NCBI GenBank assembly: GCA_035642095.1 | Contig: DASQTB010000153.1 | Location: forward strand, 1 to 12,252 | DNA length: 12,252 bases | Reading direction: 5' to 3' | DNA from: DASQTB01 sp035642095 | Lineage (GTDB): Bacteria; Actinomycetota; UBA4738; CALAEC01 | Part shown: piece by piece, positions 1 to 6,564 of the stretch | How positions within the stretch are numbered: position 1 is the first letter of the stretch | How the letters are laid out: each line of letters starts with the position of its first letter | Program-made: the position numbers and the translations under genes | Notes under the pieces: model-generated | The model's input: only the letters and a program-made list of their open reading frames with translations | What the model was told of the DNA's origin: nothing | The model's database searches: none

Positions 1-2
1 AC

Positions 3-704
3 GCCGCTCGGGCCCGCCGGTTCCGGGCCCTGGTCCGGCGGCGGGCCGGTGGCGAGCCGATGGCTCACATCCTGGGATGGACGGAGTTCCGTGATCTCCG
101 GCTTCGGGTCCGCCCCGGCGCATTCGTCCCCAGGCAGTCAAGCGAGTTTACGGTCCAGCAGGCCGTCCGCCGGCTGCGGGGCCGACGCCGTCCGGTAGCC
201 GTCGACCTGGCCACCGGGATCGGCCCGATCGCCCTGGCCATCGCGGCGGCCGTCCCTCGGGTCCGGGTGATCGGCGCCGACATCTCCCAGGACGCCCTCC
301 GCCAGGCTCGGACCAACGCCCGGGAGCTCGGGCTGTCGAACGTGACGTTCCGCCGGGGAGATCTGTACGACGCCGTGCCTCGCTCGTTCCGGGGTGCGGT
401 CGACGTGGTCACGGCGCACGTTCCCTACGTCCCTCGCAGCGAGGTCCGTGACCTTCCCCTCGAGATCCGCGGGTTCGAGCCCGAGGATACGCTGACGGAT
501 TTCAGCGACCACGGGATGACCCTGCTCGAGCGAGCGGCCGCCGAGGGCCACGAGTGGCTCCGGCCCGGTGGGTGGATGCTCCTCGAGGTCAGCCCGGACT
601 TCGCCCGGACGGTGCGGGGCATCGTGGTGCGCCTCGGCTACCGTGAGGTTCGGAGCACCAGGGGATGGCCCGGCGTCAGCCGGGTGGTGATCGGTCGGCG
701 ATGA
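3..704 (+). CDS. PrmC/HemK-like protein N5-glutamine methyltransferase, 5' truncated by window edge
   Basis: SAM-dependent methyltransferase of the PrmC/HemK superfamily, which methylates a glutamine side chain in a protein (PrmC acts on release factors). The frame is open from base 3, and residues encoded before the first ATG at 60 (ARFRALVRRRAGGEP, then MAHILGWTEF) match the family's linker and the EPxAYILGxxEF block. The gene therefore starts outside the window and ATG 60 is not the start. Next comes RVRPGAFVPRQSSE (family form VxPGVLIPRPETE), the SAM-binding loop VDLATGIG (201-224), then AHVPYVP (414-434) at the catalytic NPPY position. NPPY is changed to HVPY. From memory of the family description, the actinobacterial PrmC-related group TIGR03704 has N[VAT]PY and no known substrate, so this is more likely that group than true PrmC. 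Its stop overlaps the next start (ATGA), suggesting translational coupling. Confidence 0.85.
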   Translation, partial: AARARRFRALVRRRAGGEPMAHILGWTEFRDLRLRVRPGAFVPRQSSEFTVQQAVRRLRGRRRPVAVDLATGIGPIALAIAAAVPRVRVIGADISQDALRQARTNARELGLSNVTFRRGDLYDAVPRSFRGAVDVVTAHVPYVPRSEVRDLPLEIRGFEPEDTLTDFSDHGMTLLERAAAEGHEWLRPGGWMLLEVSPDFARTVRGIVVRLGYREVRSTRGWPGVSRVVIGRR

Positions 705-1555
705 CGTCGTCCGGAGGCGCCGGGGGGAGCGATATCGGGCCAGTCGTCGGGCCGGGCTTCCCTGATCCGCACGGCGCTACGGTATCGGACATCGACGACT
801 CCATGACGGCCACGGTCAACCGGGAGCGCGTCCTGCTGGTCGGGGGACAGCGAGCTCTGGTCATGCAGCTCGCTCACCCGCTGGTCGCGGCCGGGGTCGA
901 TCAGCACAGCGACTTCCCCGCCCGGGCGCTGGAACGGCTGCGCCGGACCCTCGACCTGTCCCTGGCCATGATCTACGGCACGCCCCAAGAGGCGAATGAG
1001 GCTGCCGGAGCGGTCCGAATGGTGCACGAGCGGGTGGCCGGCGTGGCCGAGGGGACGCCCTACCGAGCGAGCGACCCCGACCTGCTCGTGTGGGTGAACG
1101 CCACGCTGGTGGACACCACGCTGACCGTGTACGAGGGATTCGTCCGCCGGCTCACCGCCGACCAGCGGGCGCGCTATTACGTCGAGACCGTTGATGCGGC
1201 CGAGCTGTTCGGGATCCCCCGAGACCGGATCGCTCCGGATCTCCCTTCGTTCCGACGGTACATGCGGGCGATGGTGGATGGAGGAGAGCTCAGAGCCACG
1301 GAAGTGGGGCGTCGCCTGGTCCGAGACGTCCTCTCTCCCCCGCTCCCTCTGCCCCTCCGTTTGCCCACCGCGGTGACCACACGCCTGACCGTGGCTCTCC
1401 TTCCCGAGCCGGTGCGGTCCATGTTCGGACTTCGGGTGGGTCGTCTCGACCGGGTGGCCTTGGCCGGTGCGGGGGCCGCGTCCCGGACGCTCCTTCCGTT
1501 GGTGCCTCGCACGATCAGGGAGTTCTCTCGGGCCCGCTCGGCGCGGCAACGCTGA
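701..1555 (+). CDS. DUF2236 / MpaB-Lcp-like oxygenase domain protein
   Basis: A 284-residue protein of the DUF2236 family (ER-bound oxygenase MpaB / rubber oxygenase Lcp catalytic domain). Characterised relatives bind heme b and cleave C-C double bonds oxidatively; most bacterial members have unknown substrates. Family features visible are the block VNRERVLLVGGQRALVMQLAHP (about residues 39-60) with H59 and H69 as candidate heme-region histidines, then MVHERVAG and VWVNATLVDTTLTVYEGFV, the helix that typically follows. No signal peptide is seen, so it is probably cytoplasmic. I chose the ATG at 701 because it overlaps the preceding stop as ATGA. An in-frame ATG at 665 lies inside the methyltransferase gene and would add 12 residues unlike the family. 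Together with the upstream methyltransferase it forms a two-gene operon. The family call is firm; the substrate is unknown. Confidence 0.85.
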   Translation: MTSSGGAGGSDIGPVVGPGFPDPHGATVSDIDDSMTATVNRERVLLVGGQRALVMQLAHPLVAAGVDQHSDFPARALERLRRTLDLSLAMIYGTPQEANEAAGAVRMVHERVAGVAEGTPYRASDPDLLVWVNATLVDTTLTVYEGFVRRLTADQRARYYVETVDAAELFGIPRDRIAPDLPSFRRYMRAMVDGGELRATEVGRRLVRDVLSPPLPLPLRLPTAVTTRLTVALLPEPVRSMFGLRVGRLDRVALAGAGAASRTLLPLVPRTIREFSRARSARQR

Positions 1556-1656
1556 CCTCAGTATTAGTCAATGGCTCCGAACGGGTGGTTCTGGCCTGTG
1601 GTCAGGGAAAAACGGGCTGGGACACAGATGACGTGCCGGATGCCGGAGGCCGCTGG

Positions 1657-1662
1657 TAGGAT
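1657..1662 (+). promoter_or_regulatory. -10 box (TAGGAT) for leaderless rhodanese transcript
   Basis: TAGGAT fits the actinobacterial -10 pattern TANNNT and lies 7 bases before the GTG at 1670, the spacing expected when transcription begins at the start codon. No purine-rich ribosome binding site precedes that GTG and no good -35 box is visible. The rest of the 114-base gap (1556-1669) shows nothing convincing apart from a short CTGTG/CACAG inverted repeat. Inferred from pattern only. Confidence 0.5.
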
Positions 1663-1669
1663 CGGATCC

Positions 1670-2002
1670 GTGGCCGGCTACATCTCTCCCCGCGATGCAG
1701 ACGAACGCCGCGGGGAGGTCCAATTCCTCGACGTGCGGGAGGACTTCGAGTGGAATGAGGGCCGGATCGAGGGCGCCGTCCACATCCCTCTCCAGCAGGT
1801 GCTCGACGGGCGGACAGAGGGCCTGAATCCGGAGCGGCCCGTGGTGGTCTACTGCCGGACCGCAAACCGGAGCGAGGTGGCCCGGCTCATGCTCGAGGCC
1901 CGGGGGTTCGAGGCCTCGATCATGGAAGGAGGCTCTGAGGCCTGGGTCGCCGAAGGCCTTCCGTTCCCGACGCCCGACGGGCGCCCCGGCCGGGTCGCCT
2001 GA
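1670..2002 (+). CDS. Single-domain rhodanese-like sulfurtransferase
   Basis: A 110-residue GlpE-type rhodanese domain protein. Rhodaneses move sulfane sulfur through a persulfide on the active-site cysteine; here that is C62 in the loop CRTANRS (62-68), matching the usual CxxGxRS loop. Other family marks are LDVRE (20-24) and GRIEGAVHIPL (31-41). It is a cytoplasmic protein with one complete domain and no fused partner. The start is GTG 1670: it lies 7 bases after a TAGGAT box, and the domain begins directly with GYISP. An in-frame ATG at 1571 would add 33 residues that have no family counterpart. The gene is convergent with the DUF255 thioredoxin-like gene. Both families involve reactive thiols, but a shared role is only a guess from position. 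The acceptor of the sulfur cannot be told from the sequence. Confidence 0.9.
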   Translation: MAGYISPRDADERRGEVQFLDVREDFEWNEGRIEGAVHIPLQQVLDGRTEGLNPERPVVVYCRTANRSEVARLMLEARGFEASIMEGGSEAWVAEGLPFPTPDGRPGRVA

Positions 2003-2032
2003 GGTCCCCCCTGTTCCACCCCACTCAGGCGA
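1995..2032. terminator. Inverted repeat joining two convergent stop codons; candidate bidirectional terminator
   Basis: The 9-bp arms TCGCCTGAG (1995-2003) and CTCAGGCGA (2024-2032) are perfect inverted repeats around a 20-base loop. Each arm contains the final alanine codon and TGA stop of one of the two convergent genes (rhodanese, plus strand; DUF255 protein, minus strand). The hairpin would form in either transcript. There is no T-run on either side and the loop is long, so termination is plausible but unproven. Confidence 0.4.
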
Positions 2033-4001
2033 GTTGGGCCGCCAGTTCCTCGGGTTCGGTGACGGGGCGCCGGCAGGAGAAGTGTTCGCACACGTAGGCC
2101 GCCGGCTTCCCGTCGACAGCGGTTCGGCCGGCCAGGAGCGGAATCGAGGAGCTGTCCCCGGGCCCAGCCGCCAGGACCACACTGGGAAGATAGCGGCGCC
2201 GGACCTCGTCGAGGAGAGCGGCGGTCCGGGCGTCCTCCGCCGCTCCGATCACGGCGATCTCCCGAGAAGGGCCCAGGTACAGATCCATTGCTCCGAGGGC
2301 GGTTCCGAAGGCGGTCGGCGCTCGGACCAGCAGGTCGCGGATCGTTCGGAGGGCTGACGCGGCGGCCCTCTCGTACGAGGCCTCGCCCGTGAACAGGGAC
2401 AGCCGGAGGAGAACCTCCGCCGCTGCCGAGTTACCCGACGGGACGGCGTTGTCGAACAGCTCCTTCGGCCGGAGCACCAGTCGCTCGGCATCGGCACCGG
2501 TCTGGAAGAACCCGCCCCCGTCGGGGTCGTGGAACAGCCGGATCAGCTCATCGGCCAGACGGCGGGCTTCCTCGAACCACCGGACATCGAACGTGGTCTC
2601 GTACAGGTCGAGGCAGGCTCCGGCCATCAGCGCATGGTCGTCGGCGTACGCCGGACCGCTGGTCCGTCCATCTCGCCAGGCCCGGAGGAGCCGGCCGTGG
2701 GGGTCGCGGAGCGCGGACAGCACGAAATCGGCCGCCGCCGTCGCGGCGTCCACATAGTCAGACCGCCCCAGGATGCGACCGGTTCCGGCCAGCGCAGAGA
2801 TGGCCAGCCCGTTCCACGCCGCCAGCACCTTGTCGTCCGTGGCCGGAGGGACGCGGGCGTTCCGTCGCTCGAGGAGCCTTCCTCGGATACGACCCCAGTC
2901 CGGCGGCATCTCCTCGCCGGTCCGGCGGGGGATGTTCACGCCCTCCCAGTTGCCGTCCGGCGAGGCTCCGAGCAGGAGGGCCACCTCCTGGCCGGCGACC
3001 TCGACCAGCTCGTCCCACGACCAGACGTAGAACTTGCCCTCCACGCCCTCGGAATCGGCGTCCTGGGCGGAGAAGAAGCCGCCGCCCGGATGGCGCATCT
3101 CCCGGAGGAGGTAGTCGAGAGTCACTTCGGCGACCTGGCGGTAGTCATCCCGCCCGGTCACCTGGTGAGCGTGCATGTACAGCCGCGCCAACTGTGCGTT
3201 GTCGAACAGCATCTTCTCGAAGTGAGGGACCAGCCACTCCCGATCCGTCGCGTACCGGTGGAATCCTCCGCCCACCACGTCGTACATCCCCCCGGAGGCC
3301 ATCCGATCGAGCGTCGTGCTCACCATGTCGCGGGCCCCCTCCCGGCCCCTGGCATCGAGCCGGAGCAGAAGCTCGAGTGTCATCGGCTGGGGGAACTTCG
3401 GTGCCTGCCCGAAGCCGCCCCACTCCGGATCGAACGAGCGCCGCAGGGCGTCGAGCGCGCCCCGGAGAATCTCCTCGGTCAGCGGCTCCTCCGAGGGCGA
3501 CGGCCGGCGGGCGATAGCCTCCACCACCCGCTTGCCCTGGCCGAGGAGATCTCCGCGTCGGTCATTCCATGCCTCCGTCACCGCCACGAGCACCTTGCGG
3601 AAGGCCGGCATCCCGTGTCGATCCTGGTTCGGGAAGTACGTCCCGGCGAAGAACGGCTCGCCCTCGGGTGTCAGGAACACCGTCATCGGCCATCCGCCGT
3701 GCCCCGTCATCGCCTGGACGGCATCCATATAGATGGAGTCGACGTCGGGTCGTTCCTCACGGTCGACTTTGACCGAGACGAAGTGTTCGTTCATGAGGGC
3801 GGCGGTGTCCTCGTCCTCGAACGACTCCCGTTCCATGACGTGGCACCAGTGGCAGGCCGCGTACCCGACCGACAAGAGGATGGGCTTGTCCTCCCGCCGG
3901 GCACGGTCGATCGCCTCCTCCCCCCATTCGTACCAGTCGACCGGGTTGTCGGCGTGCTGGAGGAGGTACGGGCTGGTCGCGGCGGCGAGACGGTTGGGCA
4001 T
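2025..4001 (-). CDS. DUF255 thioredoxin-domain protein (YyaL/SSP411 family)
   Basis: A 658-residue protein of the conserved DUF255 family (bacterial YyaL; mammalian SPATA20/SSP411). The N-terminal thioredoxin-like domain has the family's opening block (NRLAAATSPYLLQHADNPVDWYEW, given here as residues 3-26), the redox motif CHWC (C50, C53) and GGWP with the expected proline at 105. The rest resembles the alpha/alpha-barrel fold of N-acylglucosamine 2-epimerase and glycoside-hydrolase-like proteins (blocks near WLVPHFEKML and FFSAQDADSEG). It ends with the typical YVCEHFSCRRPV segment. No signal peptide is seen, so it is likely cytoplasmic. Length matches the family, and all marker blocks are intact. 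The biochemical function is not established; do not read it as a cellulase or an ordinary thioredoxin. The ATG at 4001 is supported by homology starting at residue 2-3 and by a TACAGT box 9 bases upstream. Confidence 0.95.
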   Translation of the reverse strand: MPNRLAAATSPYLLQHADNPVDWYEWGEEAIDRARREDKPILLSVGYAACHWCHVMERESFEDEDTAALMNEHFVSVKVDREERPDVDSIYMDAVQAMTGHGGWPMTVFLTPEGEPFFAGTYFPNQDRHGMPAFRKVLVAVTEAWNDRRGDLLGQGKRVVEAIARRPSPSEEPLTEEILRGALDALRRSFDPEWGGFGQAPKFPQPMTLELLLRLDARGREGARDMVSTTLDRMASGGMYDVVGGGFHRYATDREWLVPHFEKMLFDNAQLARLYMHAHQVTGRDDYRQVAEVTLDYLLREMRHPGGGFFSAQDADSEGVEGKFYVWSWDELVEVAGQEVALLLGASPDGNWEGVNIPRRTGEEMPPDWGRIRGRLLERRNARVPPATDDKVLAAWNGLAISALAGTGRILGRSDYVDAATAAADFVLSALRDPHGRLLRAWRDGRTSGPAYADDHALMAGACLDLYETTFDVRWFEEARRLADELIRLFHDPDGGGFFQTGADAERLVLRPKELFDNAVPSGNSAAAEVLLRLSLFTGEASYERAAASALRTIRDLLVRAPTAFGTALGAMDLYLGPSREIAVIGAAEDARTAALLDEVRRRYLPSVVLAAGPGDSSSIPLLAGRTAVDGKPAAYVCEHFSCRRPVTEPEELAAQLA

Positions 4002-4010
4002 CCCGACTTC

Positions 4011-4016
4011 ACTGTA
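4011..4016 (-). promoter_or_regulatory. -10 box (TACAGT) for the DUF255 gene
   Basis: On the minus strand TACAGT lies 9 bases before the ATG at 4001, with no Shine-Dalgarno sequence between. It fits TANNNT and a leaderless or near-leaderless transcript. It is 14 bases from the divergent -10 box at 4031-4036, so polymerase binding at the two sites should interfere. Confidence 0.45.
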
Positions 4017-4030
4017 CCCTCGGGCCCGCC

Positions 4031-4036
4031 TACACT
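4031..4036 (+). promoter_or_regulatory. -10 box (TACACT) for the small Trp-rich protein gene
   Basis: TACACT lies 6 bases before the GTG at 4043, the leaderless spacing. A -35 candidate TTCACT (4008-4013; 4 of 6 match to TTGACA) sits 17 bases upstream and overlaps the opposing TACAGT box. No Shine-Dalgarno sequence precedes the GTG. Confidence 0.5.
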
Positions 4037-4042
4037 GTGCCC

Positions 4043-4285
4043 GTGGACGACCTCGAGGACACCCTGAACGATTCGATCGCCGGCCTGGAGGAGGTGGCCG
4101 GGCAGACCAAGCCTCCCGAGGCCTGGCGCGACCTGGACGACGTGACCCTGGAGCGCTTCTGGCAGACCTGGCCTCAGGTCCGGGCCTGGGGCCAGTGGCT
4201 GTGGACCCTGATCGACAACGAGCGCGGCGACAAGGCGGCGCCCGTGGCCCCGGACGCCGAGGAGGAGATCGGCGGAGGCGGCTGA
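4043..4285 (+). CDS. Small acidic tryptophan-rich protein of unknown function
   Basis: An 80-residue protein that I do not recognise. It has an acidic amphipathic N-terminal half (DDLEDTLNDSIAGLEEVAG), then a core with five tryptophans in a short span (RFWQTWPQVRAWGQWLWTL; six in the whole protein), and a low-complexity acidic-glycine tail (DAEEEIGGGG). No signal peptide or clear membrane segment is seen; the Trp-rich core could pack on a protein or a membrane surface. It reads well as a real gene: GC-rich third positions, a leaderless-type promoter and divergent placement from the DUF255 gene. I chose GTG 4043 because it is 6 bases from the -10 box; the GTG at 4037 directly abuts the box and is unlikely. 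It ends 38 bases before the USP-kinase gene on the same strand, so they may be co-transcribed, though that gene has its own -10-like box. Confidence 0.7.
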   Translation: MDDLEDTLNDSIAGLEEVAGQTKPPEAWRDLDDVTLERFWQTWPQVRAWGQWLWTLIDNERGDKAAPVAPDAEEEIGGGG

Positions 4286-4308
4286 GCCGCGAGCCCGGGT
4301 CGTCGCGC

Positions 4309-4314
4309 TACGCT
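4309..4314 (+). promoter_or_regulatory. -10-like box (TACGCT) before the USP-kinase fusion gene
   Basis: TACGCT fits TANNNT and lies 9 bases before the GTG at 4324, with no Shine-Dalgarno sequence in the 38-base gap. It supports the chosen start and a leaderless or very short-leader transcript. It is weaker than the boxes with 6-7 base spacing. Confidence 0.4.
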
Positions 4315-4323
4315 GGCCGCTCC

Positions 4324-6390
4324 GTGGTCCAGAGGATCCTCGTCGCCACCGATCAGTCGGAGAGCGCGGCCCATGCCGTCCGGTGGGCTGCCGACATGGC
4401 GGATCGGTTCGAGGCCGAGCTGATCCTCCTCCAGGTGGTGCTCCCCGCCGAGGACCAGGAGGGGCCGGCGGAGACCGATCACGAGGTCACCACGGCGTCC
4501 CTTCACACGCTGGCCCAGGCTGTGGCGGGGGAGCGGGGCCGGGCCCGGGTCGTGGTCGACCCCGATCCGGCCAGGGCCATCGTCCAGGTGGCCGCCGACG
4601 CCATGGTCGACGTCGTCGTGGTGGGCAACGTCGGCATGAGCGGTCGGACCCAGTTCCTGCTGGGGAACGTGCCGAACCGTGTCTCCCACAACGCCCGGTG
4701 CACGGTGATCATCGTGAACACGGCCCGTACCGCCGACGCCTCGGATCGCAAACGTTCCGGCACGGTCCCGTCGACGCCCCACGTCGGTGCGAAGGCCACG
4801 GTGGAGGCCGAGCCCCGGCTCCTCGGTCGCGCCGCCCGGATCGGCCGGGTCCTGGCTCGGCAGGGGTTCCAGGAGTTGTTCACGGCGACGCGGGCGGGCG
4901 ACGACGTCGCCCTTCGAGAGCGGGCCCGGCGGCTGCGAGAGGCCATGGAGGGTCTTGGTCCGACCTTCGCCAAGATGGGCCAGATCCTGTCCACCAGGCC
5001 GGACCTCCTTCCCCAGGCGTTCGTCGAGGAGCTGTCGACCCTCCAGGACCGGGTCACGCCGCTCACCGAGGAGCAGGTCGTCCGAGTGATGGAGGAGGAG
5101 CTCGGCGTCCCGTGGGAGGACGTGTTCGAGTCGATCGATGCCGAGCCGATGGCGGCCGGGACGATCGCCCAGGTCCACCGGGCCACGCTCACCGCGGGCG
5201 AGCGAGTGGTGGTAAAGGTCCAGCGCCCCACCGCCCGGCAGGACATCCTCCAAGACCTGGGCCTCCTCGAGCTCTTCGCGGAGAAGACCGCCGAGCGGGA
5301 CGCGTTCCGTCAGGTGATCGATCTCCCGACCATCGTGGAGCACCTCTCGGAGTCGCTCCGCCGGGAGCTGGACTTCCGAGAGGAAGCCTCGAACCTGGAA
5401 AGGATGCATGGAGTCCTGGCCCGTTTCGACCGGCTCGATGTCCCTCGGGTCTTCGGGGAGCTCTCCACCGACCGTCTTCTGGTCATGGAAGAGGTCCAGG
5501 GAGTGCCGGTTCGGGAGGCCCCCGAGGGAGACGCCCGGACCCGGGCCGCCCGACAGCTCCTGGAGTCGTACTACCAACAGGTCCTGGTCGATGGCTTCTT
5601 CCACGCCGACCCCCATCCCGGGAACATGATGTGGTGGAACGACGCCATCTACCTTCTCGACCTGGGGATGGTGGGGGAGATAGACCCGGAGACCCGCCAG
5701 CTGATGGTGCTGCTCCTGATGGCGTTCTGGCGAGAGGACGTCTCCTTTCTGTCCGACGTGGTGCTGATGCTCGCCGGAGCGGAGGACCGTCCCGACCTCG
5801 ACGTCGAGGGGTTCCAGGCGGAGATCGGCGGGCTGATGACGAAGTACCGGGGCCTGGCCCTCAAGGAGATGCAGCTCGGTCCGCTGCTCCAGGAGATCAC
5901 GGAGCTGTCGATCCGTCACGGCGTCCGGCTCCCGGCATCGCTGGCGCTCACGGGGAAGGCCCTGGCCCAGATGCAGCTGGCCGTGACTGAGCTCGACCCG
6001 AAGCTCGATCCGCTCTCGGTGGCGGGCGACTTCATGATGCGGGGGTTCCGGGAACGGCTCCGTGAACGCCTCGATCCTCAGTGGCTGTTCTACGAGGGAC
6101 AGAAGCTGCGGACGCGGTTCGTGCGGTTCGCCGAGGCGGTCGAGCGCCTGTCCGGTTCCCGGCCCGGTCCGAAGCTCCAGGTTCACTTCCGGGGGATGGA
6201 GAACGTGGAGACGCAGGTACGGCGGGCCGGGCGCCGGGTCGCCCTCGCCTTGACCGCCGCCGGGTCACTGATCGGTGCCTCGGTGGCGTCGCTCGGCGTC
6301 GGACCGGATTGGGTCCCGCCCGCGCTCGGCGTGCTGGGCGGGGGGCTAACGCTGGGGCTGCTGATCGATCTGGTTCGGCGCGGTCGTTAG
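4324..6390 (+). CDS. Universal stress protein domain fused to ABC1/UbiB (AarF) atypical kinase
   Basis: A 688-residue fusion in one open frame. Residues 1 to about 134 are a universal stress protein domain: RILVATDQSESA at the start and GxxGx9G at G101, G104 and G114, the family's ATP-binding loop, followed by N115 where S or T is usual. A linker (about 135-163) leads into a full ABC1/UbiB kinase: KMGQ (217-220), the Ala-rich loop AAGTIAQVH (277-285), K298 in VVVKVQ, the E348/D350 ExD motif, HADPHPGN (427-434) and DLG (446-448). It ends in two hydrophobic segments (about 640-658 and 664-682). UbiB-family members are atypical ATPases or kinases tied to isoprenoid quinone and lipid biology at membranes; a stress-nucleotide sensing role for the fused domain is inference. 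The start is GTG 4324, where the USP fold begins; the frame is open upstream to 3733, but that stretch is antisense to the DUF255 gene. All kinase motifs look intact. Confidence 0.92.
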   Translation: MVQRILVATDQSESAAHAVRWAADMADRFEAELILLQVVLPAEDQEGPAETDHEVTTASLHTLAQAVAGERGRARVVVDPDPARAIVQVAADAMVDVVVVGNVGMSGRTQFLLGNVPNRVSHNARCTVIIVNTARTADASDRKRSGTVPSTPHVGAKATVEAEPRLLGRAARIGRVLARQGFQELFTATRAGDDVALRERARRLREAMEGLGPTFAKMGQILSTRPDLLPQAFVEELSTLQDRVTPLTEEQVVRVMEEELGVPWEDVFESIDAEPMAAGTIAQVHRATLTAGERVVVKVQRPTARQDILQDLGLLELFAEKTAERDAFRQVIDLPTIVEHLSESLRRELDFREEASNLERMHGVLARFDRLDVPRVFGELSTDRLLVMEEVQGVPVREAPEGDARTRAARQLLESYYQQVLVDGFFHADPHPGNMMWWNDAIYLLDLGMVGEIDPETRQLMVLLLMAFWREDVSFLSDVVLMLAGAEDRPDLDVEGFQAEIGGLMTKYRGLALKEMQLGPLLQEITELSIRHGVRLPASLALTGKALAQMQLAVTELDPKLDPLSVAGDFMMRGFRERLRERLDPQWLFYEGQKLRTRFVRFAEAVERLSGSRPGPKLQVHFRGMENVETQVRRAGRRVALALTAAGSLIGASVASLGVGPDWVPPALGVLGGGLTLGLLIDLVRRGR

Positions 6391-6558
6391 CTCGGCGTCG
6401 CCGCCGAGATCGGTCGCCGGGGAGGGGGTCTCGTCGCCTTTCCGGTGAAGGGCCTTGACCAGCCGTCGCTCGACCACGAAGGCTACGGCCCCCATGATCG
6501 CTCCCAGAGCGACGCGCTCCGCCCACCGACCCGCCCTGCTCCGGCGCCCGATCGTCAT
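6346..6558 (-). CDS. Small basic protein with a short hydrophobic stretch, function unknown
   Basis: A 70-residue protein that I do not recognise. The N-terminus is basic (TIGRRSRAGRW), followed by a short hydrophobic run (about residues 16-29, VALGAIMGAVAFVV), a second basic patch (ERRLVKALHRKG) and a polar disordered-looking tail. The hydrophobic run is short for a membrane span, so a single membrane anchor or a surface helix is possible. Support for a real gene comes from GC-rich third codon positions through its whole length, an ATG 6 bases after a TACTCT box, and no competing gene on most of its span. Its last 45 bases overlap the 3' end of the USP-kinase gene on the other strand (6346-6390). 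It lies downstream of the sugar transporter operon, from which the hairpin at 6671-6706 and its own promoter separate it. Confidence 0.65.
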   Translation of the reverse strand: MTIGRRSRAGRWAERVALGAIMGAVAFVVERRLVKALHRKGDETPSPATDLGGDAELTTAPNQIDQQPQR

Positions 6559-6564
6559 GCGCGC

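Noticed and set aside
665..700. ATG 665 as the start of the DUF2236 protein
   Set aside because: It would overlap the methyltransferase gene by 40 bases; ATG 701 gives the common 4-base ATGA overlap.
1571..1669. ATG 1571 as the start of the rhodanese
   Set aside because: The 33 extra residues resemble no rhodanese and run across the TAGGAT box; GTG 1670 fits both the domain and the promoter spacing.
2529..4067. Long plus-strand open frame of about 512 codons
   Set aside because: It is antisense to the well-supported DUF255 gene, has no recognisable domain, and is rich in His, Arg, Gly and Pro, as antisense frames in GC-rich DNA usually are.
3733..4323. Extension of the USP-kinase frame upstream to 3733
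   Set aside because: The frame is open, but this stretch is antisense to the DUF255 gene and passes through the small Trp-rich gene in another frame. The USP fold starts at 4324.
4174..6186. Long minus-strand open frame of about 670 codons
   Set aside because: It lies opposite the USP-ABC1 kinase gene, whose motifs are complete. The antisense product has no family motifs.
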